The translations under genes were made by a program, and so were the position numbers. A stretch of 7,174 nt of DNA from an uncultured Verrucomicrobia subdivision 3 bacterium (GTDB lineage: Bacteria > Verrucomicrobiota > Verrucomicrobiae > Limisphaerales > CAMLLE01), in assembly GCA_946480555.1 (NCBI GenBank), contig CAMLLE010000153.1, positions 1 through 7,174 of the forward strand, in the 5' to 3' direction. The first letter of the stretch is position 1, and the number at the start of each line of letters is the position of its first letter. A model generated the notes under the pieces. The model worked only from the letters and a program-made list of their open reading frames with translations. It was not told where the DNA came from and did no database searches. Shown here piece by piece: positions 1 to 6,512 of the stretch.

Positions 1-264
1 CTTGCTCGCCGGATCACTGGTGGTGCTGATGAACAGGTTGGCGTCGTCGTCGGCGTTGACAAAGAACACAAACCCGTCGGTGTTCGTCGGCGTGAAGTAG
101 GCATGGACCCGGTTCACGTAATTATCCCACGATGCGCCGTTCCAAGGAGATTCGAAGCTCGGCGACACGAAGGAATAGGTGGGCTGCCCGGCAGAACCGT
201 TTTCGACGGTAACCCGAGACGTGTTGTTCGACCACCAGTTCACCCAAGCGATGCCTGGTTCGAA
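1..264 (-). repeat. PA14-like module 3, cut by the window edge
   Basis: Residues about 1050-1137, N-terminal part only. It is recognised by FTPT at 1106-1109, DGFVFF at 1112-1117 and DDD at 1121-1123, which line up with modules 1 and 2. The spacing between equivalent Phe residues is 290 residues (F510 to F800) and 306 residues (F800 to F1106). It is more diverged than the first two. An Ig-like module with WYKNG precedes it, at about residues 930-1045. Confidence 0.65.
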
Positions 265-3200
265 GACGGCCTGGCCGGTCACGGTAACAGTGGCCGTGGA
301 GCTGTTGGTCCAGATCGGCGTCAGCGAGTTGTTCGCAAAACCGAGCGCGCGCATTGAGCAATGGACCTGGGCACCATTGTCGGAGGGCAATAGCGGTCCA
401 AGCGTGATGGATCGGGAGTTCGCGCCCGGGATTGCCACACCATTCTTGTACCATTGGAAGAAGAGGTAGCCCGCCTGGGCACTCTCAAATCCGAGAACGG
501 AACCGATCTGCACCGCCGAATCGGTCGTTCCATCTGCTGTAAATGTGGCGTATCCCATTGGCTCCACCGCCGCATTCACGGGTTGTTGCGTGTACGCCAC
601 GGTGTCGATACGGACGGCGTTCATCGCAATCACATTGCCCTTGAACCGTGTTTCCTGACCAGCGACAGGGTCTGCCTCAGTCGTCAGTTTGAATGTGGCC
701 GCATTGTTGGCACCACCGCCACCCTGATGGAATAACTGTTCGATGTAGTACTTCTGTCCTGCGACCAGCGGAATGCCAGCAGCATAGGGCACGGTAGTTC
801 CACCATCTGGCGACCATTGATCCGAGCGCATCTGTGAAGCGCTGGCACCGCCGCCGCCAACCGCTCCCCACGCCCACATAGATCCGTTGTTCCAGCCAGC
901 GTTCTGGGCAACCAGCCGCTTGTTGCCCGGCGTGGCATCCGTGCTGATGTAGAACTCGGTTTCATCATCACCCGTGGTGAAGAACACATAGTTGCCGTTC
1001 GCTGGCGGGATAAAGTGGCCACTGATCCGGCGAATGAAATTGTCCTGTCCACTGGGGTTGTTCACGCTGGCCCCGAACGCAGGGATCGCCAGGGTGAAGT
1101 TCGGCGCGCCAGCAGTACCGTTTCGCACCGCCGTAAGGGATGCACCGTTCCAGCGTTCCAACTTCAGGAACCCGGTTTCAGTGACCGATTGAAGCACGGT
1201 GATCGTCGCCGGGGCGCTCGTGATTGAAAGGGTGTTCAGAGGAAGGCTTGCAACGACCTGGACCTGCGCACCGTTATAGGTGTTGGGAATCAACGCCAGA
1301 TTCAGAACGGCGCTGTTCGCTCCCGATATCGGAGCGAAACCACCACCCGTATTCAGATACCATTGATAAACCGGGGTCATCTCGGCGTCGCTGGCAGCGA
1401 GGCTGTTGAAGTTCGTGCCGTTGCCTTCGAAAACCGTCACGGAACTCGGCTGAGCAGCCCACGTGAGGGTAGATCCGGTGAAGGTGGCAAACACGATGTT
1501 GTTGCTCGCTACCGTCATGCGAGAGGGTGTGCCATCCACGGGCTGGCTGGGATCCGCTGTCAGTTCCGTCAACGTCTGATACGTCATCGCCCAATTGTCG
1601 CCGCCACCGCCTTGGTGCATGACAGCTTCGATGTAGTACTTCTGTCCAGCAACGAGATTGATGCCGGGAGCATGGGGTGTTTCGCCCACGTTGTTCGTCC
1701 ATTGATCCGATCGTTTCTGACTGAGGATGCTGCCGCCAGATTGCCAGGCGTAGGTTCCGCTCCAACTGGTTTCCTGTGCGATCAACCGCTTGTTTGAGGG
1801 ATTGCTATCCGTGCTGAGGAACAGATCGCAATCATCATCGGAAGCCAGGAAGAAGACGTAACCGTCCGTGGACGGCGGAATGAAATAGCCGCTGTAGCGG
1901 CGGACATGATTGTCTCCGAAACCGCCAGCGGAGGCGGCGTTTGTGACGTAGCTCACGACACCGCGGGCAACGTTGCCCACTTCAGCGTCGATACGGGTGG
2001 CACCAGCGAATAACTCCTGCTTGAGGCCAGGATACTCAGGAGTGCCGCCGGTCACCGTGAGGGTCACCACGGCGCTGGTCACCGAAATACTGCTGTAGTT
2101 CGTATCAGCCACGCGGGCGATGGAGTAAATCTGGGCTCCATTATCGGCCGGCACAGTCAGGAACGTGTAGCTCGATCCCATTGGATTGGTGCTGACCAGC
2201 ACGCCGTTCTTATACCACGAATAGGTCATCGGCCACGGCGCCTGGTTCGGAGCGTCGTTGGTCGTGCCAAACCGGAAGGAGGCCTCCGTGTATTGATAGA
2301 CTGTGGTATTGGTGAGTTGAGCCAGAACGATCGCGTTCGTCGGTGGCAGCGCCTTCACCGTGAAGGTGGCGCCACTACTGCCAACGAGCGGTTCAGTGCT
2401 GATCACTGTCGCCGTCAACACATGTGCTCCGATGAGAGCATTGGTGTTGTTCGGAACCGTGAATGTGTTGGTGAACACATTCGGGCTGGACTGCACCAGG
2501 TTTGCCGTGGCCGACAGGCCAAGCGCGCTCAGATTAACCTTCGCATTGGTCACGATACCAACGGCCGGCGTGGCCGTCGCGGTGACAGTGAAGACCTGGC
2601 CGCGGTAGCCGTTGTTCGGCGTGAGGGCCACGCTAACCGGGACTTTTGGAATGGTGTTGTTGTTAAACAACTGCTGAACGTCCGAGGCGCTCAATGCCTG
2701 ATCAAAGACATACGCTTCGTCAACCATGCCTTCCAGTCCCACCTGGCCGTCGCCCTGTCCTGTCCCGGCGCCGCCGATCCAGAATTGGTTGCCTGTCGCG
2801 GTTGAATTATTCCACTGATTGGCCACCCAGGTATCCACAACACCGTCAATATATTGGACCTTTGTCCCGCCATCGCAGGTGAGCACGACATGGTGCCAGT
2901 TGCCATCGTTGATCGGAGTGGTCCCCTGCTGCCAACCGGAACTGTGGCGGACGCCGCCCGCCGCCGTACCATTGACCCCAGTCGTTCCGTTATTAACGAC
3001 CATGGCGAACGTGGTGTGACCTTGGGCCCAACCGCCGTTACCTTGGTAAGCCCAAGTACCGCCCTGCGTGGTGGTCTTGACCCACATTGCAATTGTCCAG
3101 GAAGTTCCCGCCTGCACATGAAGCGGAACGACTGCATTGGCAACGCGGACCGAAGCGTCCCAAGAATTTGCGCCAGTGACCTGCAACGCGTTGCCGAATC

Positions 3201-3411
3201 TGCCGCCCGACACGATACTCGCGCCGCCGTTCATGGTGCCGTTCATGCCCGCGCCACCCTTGCCACCATTCAACACAGTTTGGCCGCTGACATTGTCAAA
3301 AGACAAATGCAGGACCGGGGTTTTATCAACCGGAGCTTGCCCCAGTGCGCTCCCAGCAAGGGCGAGAAGAGCGCAGGTGCTTCCAAAAGTTTTTATCAAT
3401 TTCATAGGCAT
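1..3411 (-). CDS. Secreted multidomain LamG / Ig-like / PA14-repeat protein, C-terminus beyond the window
   Basis: This is one unbroken frame of 1137 codons read leftward from 3411, with no stop before the window edge. An in-frame TAA at 3418-3420 leaves only two plausible starts, ATG at 3411 and ATG at 3405 (MPMK or MK). Neither has a good Shine-Dalgarno; I chose the first. Residues 1-24 form a signal peptide (positive start, hydrophobic core, A-L-G before Q25), so the protein is exported. Residues about 30-250 resemble a LamG/concanavalin-like lectin domain, with WHHVV at 172-176 and an IDG motif after it. About 255-357 and 358-458 are Ig-like beta-sandwiches; the second has WYKNG. PA14-like modules follow at about 460-625, 745-910 and 1050 onward, separated by Ig-like modules that have WYLN or WYKNG. 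Such architectures are typical of large surface or secreted proteins of Verrucomicrobiota and are usually linked to carbohydrate binding or adhesion. No catalytic domain is visible, but one could lie in the missing C-terminus. The exact function is unknown. Confidence 0.9.
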   Translation of the reverse strand, partial: MPMKLIKTFGSTCALLALAGSALGQAPVDKTPVLHLSFDNVSGQTVLNGGKGGAGMNGTMNGGASIVSGGRFGNALQVTGANSWDASVRVANAVVPLHVQAGTSWTIAMWVKTTTQGGTWAYQGNGGWAQGHTTFAMVVNNGTTGVNGTAAGGVRHSSGWQQGTTPINDGNWHHVVLTCDGGTKVQYIDGVVDTWVANQWNNSTATGNQFWIGGAGTGQGDGQVGLEGMVDEAYVFDQALSASDVQQLFNNNTIPKVPVSVALTPNNGYRGQVFTVTATATPAVGIVTNAKVNLSALGLSATANLVQSSPNVFTNTFTVPNNTNALIGAHVLTATVISTEPLVGSSGATFTVKALPPTNAIVLAQLTNTTVYQYTEASFRFGTTNDAPNQAPWPMTYSWYKNGVLVSTNPMGSSYTFLTVPADNGAQIYSIARVADTNYSSISVTSAVVTLTVTGGTPEYPGLKQELFAGATRIDAEVGNVARGVVSYVTNAASAGGFGDNHVRRYSGYFIPPSTDGYVFFLASDDDCDLFLSTDSNPSNKRLIAQETSWSGTYAWQSGGSILSQKRSDQWTNNVGETPHAPGINLVAGQKYYIEAVMHQGGGGDNWAMTYQTLTELTADPSQPVDGTPSRMTVASNNIVFATFTGSTLTWAAQPSSVTVFEGNGTNFNSLAASDAEMTPVYQWYLNTGGGFAPISGANSAVLNLALIPNTYNGAQVQVVASLPLNTLSITSAPATITVLQSVTETGFLKLERWNGASLTAVRNGTAGAPNFTLAIPAFGASVNNPSGQDNFIRRISGHFIPPANGNYVFFTTGDDETEFYISTDATPGNKRLVAQNAGWNNGSMWAWGAVGGGGASASQMRSDQWSPDGGTTVPYAAGIPLVAGQKYYIEQLFHQGGGGANNAATFKLTTEADPVAGQETRFKGNVIAMNAVRIDTVAYTQQPVNAAVEPMGYATFTADGTTDSAVQIGSVLGFESAQAGYLFFQWYKNGVAIPGANSRSITLGPLLPSDNGAQVHCSMRALGFANNSLTPIWTNSSTATVTVTGQAVFEPGIAWVNWWSNNTSRVTVENGSAGQPTYSFVSPSFESPWNGASWDNYVNRVHAYFTPTNTDGFVFFVNADDDANLFISTTSDPASK
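682..1179 (-). repeat. PA14-like module 2 of the secreted repeat protein
   Basis: Residues about 745-910. Landmarks match module 1: FIPP at 800-803, DDE at 815-817, NKRLVAQ, and GQKYYIE ending at E891, then HQGGGG. It carries about six extra residues between the NKRL and KYYIE motifs, a Gly/Ala-rich insertion. A 21-base stretch at 739-759 is identical to 1627-1647 in module 1, which suggests descent by internal duplication. The preceding Ig-like module spans about 626-744. Confidence 0.7.
1537..2034 (-). repeat. PA14-like module 1 of the secreted repeat protein
   Basis: Residues about 460-625. Landmarks are FIPP at 510-513, DGY-VFF at 516-521, the acidic run DDD at 525-527, NKRLIAQ, and GQKYYIE ending at E595, followed by HQGGGGDN at 599-606. 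The first and second modules align without gaps from F510/F800 through the acidic motif. The adjacent Asp pair sits where PA14 lectins such as yeast flocculins hold a calcium ion that contacts sugar. The family assignment comes from reading motifs, not from a profile search. Confidence 0.7.
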
Positions 3412-3627
3412 GTCAGGTTAGGTTTCTCTTGCCGCGGTTTCATGAGGTGACAACGGTATCGAGGGTCGTTTCATATGCGTCTGGGACAGGTTGGTTGTTG
3501 GTGGGTTGTGTTGTTTCATTTCCCCAGGCTCCAGCCTCGCTGACAAACCGCCTCGCTGTGCAGCATCCCGACCGCACAACACAGCACAAGAATGAGCGGG
3601 TTTGGAAATGGCCTGAGATAAGCGTTT

Positions 3628-3807
3628 TTAGGATGGGAAGGACCTTACCATGGGCAAACGGCAGGCCGGAATGTGACGTATGTCATATTCCGGTTCCGAC
3701 GCCGACGGGTGTTCTACTGAATCTGCGGAAAGCAAACGCAGAACCGAGATCGTCAATTTCAACGATCCCCCTCCGGCAACGACTGCGAGCACGTGTAGAG
3801 CTTTCAT
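3628..3807 (-). CDS. Doubtful 59-residue ORF with a good ribosome binding site
   Basis: An ATG at 3807 follows AGGA by nine bases (AAAAGGATG context), which is the best Shine-Dalgarno in the window. The frame runs 59 codons to TAA at 3628-3630. The product starts MKALHVLAVVAGGGSLKL, somewhat like the start of an exported protein, but Lys18 and Lys-free but irregular residues after it give no complete signal peptide. I recognise no family. The ORF overlaps the 3666-3693 palindrome and points the same way as the repeat-protein gene, ending 217 bases before it. It could be a leader peptide, a gene remnant, or chance. An adjacent frame is also open for a stretch across the same bases, so coding status is uncertain. 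Confidence 0.2.
   Translation of the reverse strand: MKALHVLAVVAGGGSLKLTISVLRLLSADSVEHPSASEPEYDIRHIPACRLPMVRSFPS
3666..3693. promoter_or_regulatory. 28-base palindrome, candidate operator or hairpin
   Basis: The two halves (CCGGAATGTGAC and GTCATATTCCGG around a GTAT centre) match as 12 pairs, of which only one is G-T. The core reads TGAC-GTAT-GTCA. As DNA it fits a site for a dimeric regulator; as RNA it would form a 12-bp stem with a four-base loop. No T-run follows on either strand, which argues against an intrinsic terminator. It sits 134 bases upstream of the candidate GH97 -35 element and 255 bases upstream of the leftward start. Confidence 0.45.
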
Positions 3808-3826
3808 GACGGGACATCCTTTTCGT

Positions 3827-3855
3827 TTGTCGGACCACGCTGCGCTCTCTAAATT
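3827..3855 (+). promoter_or_regulatory. Candidate sigma70-type promoter for the GH97 gene
   Basis: TTGTCG at 3827-3832 and TAAATT at 3850-3855 are separated by exactly 17 bases. Each matches four of six consensus positions. Transcription would start near 3862 and leave a leader of about 57 bases, which contains a short GCTGG/CCAGC hairpin at 3872-3891. This was found by eye only. Confidence 0.35.
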
Positions 3856-3918
3856 CCCGGCCCGTGACCTGGCTGGAATCGAACCACCAGCACGCGCGAT
3901 CATCGCTGCATCAACGTT

Positions 3919-5907
3919 ATGACCAGAACACTTGCCCGTTTCACCTATGCCGCCCTCGCCGTTTCCGCTGCATGCTTCTTTGGATGCGCCGGCAACGGCT
4001 CCCGTCCAGGCAATGCTGGCGGTTCCTCAACGAATGCTCATCGCGTCGCCAGTCCCGACGGCAGGCTCGTGGTGGAGTTCCAAGTGGATGACACGGGCGC
4101 ACCGCGCTATTCCGTCACCCTGGCGGGCACCACGGTATTGGAAACGTCGCGGCTCGGACTTGTGCGCGACGACGCAGATTTCACCAAAGGCCTGCAGCTC
4201 GTTTCGACTACCAAAGCCAAACCAGTCTCGGATCGTTACGAACTCGTCACCGCCAAGCGACGAGTGAATCAATACCTCGCGAACCAGAAGATCTTCCGCT
4301 TGAAGAGTGCCAACGGCGCGCCGCTCGAGATCACATTCCAGGTTTCCGACGACGGCATTGCGTTCCGGTACACCTTCCCGGATCGCAGTTCGGAGGTTCG
4401 CCGCATCAACGAGGAAGTTTCTTCGTTCAATTTCCCTGCGGAAGCCAGGGCATGGCTGCAACCGATGTCCGTCGCGAAATCCGGTTGGGAAAAGACGAAT
4501 CCCTCCTACGAGGAATATTACGAGAAGGAGATCGCCGTTGGAACGCCATCGAAACTCGGCGCGGGCTGGGTATTCCCGGCGCTTTTCAACTCGGGCGAGA
4601 ACTGGGTGCTGATCAGCGAAACGGCGCTGGGGCGCACTTACTGCGGATCGCGGCTGCGCCATCAATCGCCCGAAGGCGAATACACCATCGGCTTCCCGGA
4701 TTCCCGTGAAGTGTTCCCCGGCGGCCCGGCCAATCCGGAATCCAAGCTCCCTTGGGAAACACCCTGGCGCGTGATCGTGGTGGGCAGTTTGAAGACCGTG
4801 ACGGAATCCATGCTCGGCGTGGATCTCGCGCCCGCGCCCGCCAGCACTGAAACCGCCGCCAAACCAGGCCGCGCTTCGTGGAGCTGGCCCCTGATGGGCG
4901 ACGGCAGCTGCGTCTATGACGTCCAGAAGCGGTTCGTCGATTACGCGGCGGAAATGGGCTGGGAATACACGCTCATTGATGCGTTGTGGGATCGGCAGAT
5001 TGGCTATGAGAAGGTCAAGGAACTGGTGGACTATGCCCGGTCAAAGAACGTGAAAATTCTCGTGTGGTACAATTCGAACGGCGATTGGAACAGCGCACCC
5101 CAAACGCCGCGGCACCAGTTGCTGACGCACGAAAGCCGGACCAAGGAATTCGATCGTTTGAAGGCGATGGGTGTGGCTGGACTGAAGGTGGATTTCTTTG
5201 GCGGCGATGGTCAATCAATGATCGCCTACTACCACGACCTCCTGCAGGACTCCGCGGCCTACGGGTTTGCGATGAACTTCCACGGCGCCACCCTGCCCCG
5301 CGGCTGGCAGCGAACCTATCCGCATCTGATGACGATGGAATCGATCCGCGGTTTGGAGTTCGTCACGTTCGAACAGGCAAATGCAAATCAGCAACCGTCA
5401 CATTGCGCGATGCTGCCGTTTACACGGAATGTATTCGATCCAATGGACTTCACCCCAATGGTGCTGGACAGGATTCAGCGCATCGAACGCCGCACAACCA
5501 GCGCGTTTGAACTGGCGCTCGCCACGTTGTTCACTTCCGGCGTTCAGCATTACGCCGAAATTCCCGAAGGCATGAACAAGGCCCCGGAATATGTGCGCGA
5601 TTACATCAAGGGCATTCCATCCATCTGGGACGATTCGAAGTTCATCAGCGGTTTCCCCGGACGCGACGTTGTGATGGCTCGCAAGTCGGGCAAGAGCTGG
5701 TACGTCAGCGGCATCAATGGTGAACCGAAGGCGAAAACGCTGGAGCTCGATCTCAGCGAACTCGGTGTCACCGGCGCCGCGACCCTCATCACCGACGGCA
5801 ACGGCGGCAATCTTTCGTTCCGCCAGGAAACCGTGCAGGTCGCGCCGGGCAAGAAGCTGACCCTGGAATTGGAACCGCACGGCGGTTTCGTATTGCTCGT
5901 GAAGTAG
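3919..5907 (+). CDS. GH97 glycoside hydrolase, retaining alpha-galactosidase-like, predicted lipoprotein
   Basis: The 662-residue product matches glycoside hydrolase family 97 (the SusB family) from end to end. After a hydrophobic signal (residues 5-22), FFGC at 20-23 is a plausible lipobox with C23 as the lipidated residue, so it is probably membrane-anchored outside the cytoplasm. Residues about 40-300 form the N-terminal beta-sandwich domain and about 315-555 the TIM barrel, with WSW at 321-323, LWD, VWYNSNGDWN, KVDFFGGDGQ and FHGATLPRGW (H455). The rest is the C-terminal beta domain. In characterised retaining members (Bacteroides BT1871 type) an Asp in the KVDF motif is the nucleophile and a Glu about 50 residues later the acid/base. 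Here these correspond to D425 and probably E474. Inverting SusB instead uses Glu bases, so I infer a retaining enzyme acting on terminal alpha-linked sugars, most likely galactose. ATG 3919 is the only usable start after an in-frame TGA at 3865-3867. No clear Shine-Dalgarno is seen. Confidence 0.93.
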   Translation: MTRTLARFTYAALAVSAACFFGCAGNGSRPGNAGGSSTNAHRVASPDGRLVVEFQVDDTGAPRYSVTLAGTTVLETSRLGLVRDDADFTKGLQLVSTTKAKPVSDRYELVTAKRRVNQYLANQKIFRLKSANGAPLEITFQVSDDGIAFRYTFPDRSSEVRRINEEVSSFNFPAEARAWLQPMSVAKSGWEKTNPSYEEYYEKEIAVGTPSKLGAGWVFPALFNSGENWVLISETALGRTYCGSRLRHQSPEGEYTIGFPDSREVFPGGPANPESKLPWETPWRVIVVGSLKTVTESMLGVDLAPAPASTETAAKPGRASWSWPLMGDGSCVYDVQKRFVDYAAEMGWEYTLIDALWDRQIGYEKVKELVDYARSKNVKILVWYNSNGDWNSAPQTPRHQLLTHESRTKEFDRLKAMGVAGLKVDFFGGDGQSMIAYYHDLLQDSAAYGFAMNFHGATLPRGWQRTYPHLMTMESIRGLEFVTFEQANANQQPSHCAMLPFTRNVFDPMDFTPMVLDRIQRIERRTTSAFELALATLFTSGVQHYAEIPEGMNKAPEYVRDYIKGIPSIWDDSKFISGFPGRDVVMARKSGKSWYVSGINGEPKAKTLELDLSELGVTGAATLITDGNGGNLSFRQETVQVAPGKKLTLELEPHGGFVLLVK

Positions 5908-6030
5908 GCGCGTTCCCCGCAACAACATCTACGAGTCGATTCTCCGCGAAGCAGCCGGATGGCCGCGCCTCCGTGTTCGCGTTGAAACTTGGCTGGCAGC
6001 CATAACCTGGATTAGTGTGCTGCCATTCCT

Positions 6031-6435
6031 ATGTCCTTGAGAGAACTTCGCCATGCGGATCGCACGGTTGCGCGCCAGAAACAGGTCGTCTCCGAACTCA
6101 ACACCATTGTCAAAGACATCGAGCGCTGCGAACGGACGATCCATGATCTCCAACGCCAGCTGCTGGACATCAACCAGAAACACGCTGGTCCCCGCGACAC
6201 GCGCCAGGACATCGACTATCTCAGCGCGTTGCTGGCCTGCGCCCGGCAAAAGCTCGCTTGGGAGAAAACCATGGCAAGCCTGCAGAAGCGCACCCCGCAG
6301 GTGTTGGAGGAGATGACCGCCTTGCTGAACGATCCAAAAAATCCCCCCGACGACGCCCTTAAAACTGAAATGCTCCGCTCGCTGCAAGGGGTGCAGAACG
6401 CAATGGAACGATTGCAGAACGTCAAACCGAATTAG
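6031..6435 (+). CDS. Hypothetical small coiled-coil protein
   Basis: This 134-residue product is not recognised as any named family. It is rich in Lys, Arg, Glu and Gln with regularly spaced Leu, Ile and Val. It reads as long amphipathic helices: residues about 5-50, then 60-100, broken by a Gly-Pro stretch (HAGPRD) and a Pro-rich turn (DPKNPPDD), then a final helix to about 130. This suggests a coiled-coil or helical-hairpin protein. It has no signal peptide or membrane segment and is presumably cytoplasmic. An in-frame TAG at 6013-6015 means ATG 6031 is the first possible start; no Shine-Dalgarno precedes it. It lies 123 bases after the GH97 gene on the same strand, so co-transcription is possible but not shown, and it converges with the GlnD-like gene. 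The length and the helical pattern favour a real gene. Confidence 0.75.
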   Translation: MSLRELRHADRTVARQKQVVSELNTIVKDIERCERTIHDLQRQLLDINQKHAGPRDTRQDIDYLSALLACARQKLAWEKTMASLQKRTPQVLEEMTALLNDPKNPPDDALKTEMLRSLQGVQNAMERLQNVKPN

Positions 6436-6436
6436 A

Positions 6437-6456
6437 TTGCCGGAATCCGCCGGCAA
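6437..6456. terminator. Candidate hairpin between convergent genes
   Basis: TTGCCGG at 6437-6443 pairs perfectly with CCGGCAA at 6450-6456 across a six-base loop, starting one base after the stop codon of the coiled-coil gene. It could end transcription from either side. No proper T-run follows on the plus strand. On the minus strand only a weak T-containing stretch follows, so it is not a textbook intrinsic terminator. Confidence 0.35.
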
Positions 6457-6512
6457 GCGGGGCAGCAGACGCTGACGTCACACGGACGAACAAGCCACGA
6501 GACGGGCCGCGA

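Larger units (their letters stand above)
3412..3918. other. Divergent intergenic region between the repeat protein and the GH97 gene
   Basis: This 507-base stretch separates two divergent genes for exported proteins, so promoters for both should lie here. I find a long palindrome at 3666-3693, a candidate rightward promoter at 3827-3855, and three GTTTCAT heptamers at 3437, 3468 and 3513 near the leftward gene. A doubtful short ORF lies at 3628-3807 on the minus strand. No convincing promoter for the leftward gene could be picked by eye. No conserved RNA gene was recognised. Confidence 0.7.

Noticed and set aside
1274..1797. Open frames of 144-163 residues on both strands inside the left-hand gene
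   Set aside because: They lie out of frame within the continuous repeat-protein frame, have Arg/Ser/His-rich, low-complexity-like translations and no recognisable domains. They are shadows.
2293..3450. Plus-strand open frames of 170 and 198 residues
   Set aside because: They are antisense to the LamG and Ig-like part of the repeat protein, which shows clear domain motifs. Their own translations have no recognisable fold.
3857..3925. tRNA-like sequence on the minus strand (GGTTCGATTCC with a GCTGG/CCAGC stem, like a T arm)
   Set aside because: No matching acceptor stem, D arm or anticodon arm could be found at the right distances, and the loop between the GCTGG/CCAGC arms is 10 bases, not 7. 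At most it is a remnant or a chance hairpin in the GH97 leader.
4027..4665. Minus-strand frame of 212 residues within the GH97 gene
   Set aside because: It is antisense to a well-conserved glycoside hydrolase. GC-rich codons commonly create such open antisense frames.
5994..6025. Inverted repeat TGGCAGC / GCTGCCA before the coiled-coil gene as a GH97 terminator
   Set aside because: The stem is only 7 bp with an 18-base loop and no following T-run, so it does not look like an intrinsic terminator.
5929..6456. Minus-strand frame of 175 residues opposite the coiled-coil gene
   Set aside because: The plus-strand 134-residue frame has a coherent helical, charged composition. The antisense product looks like its mirror, with no domain, and runs over the intergenic hairpin.
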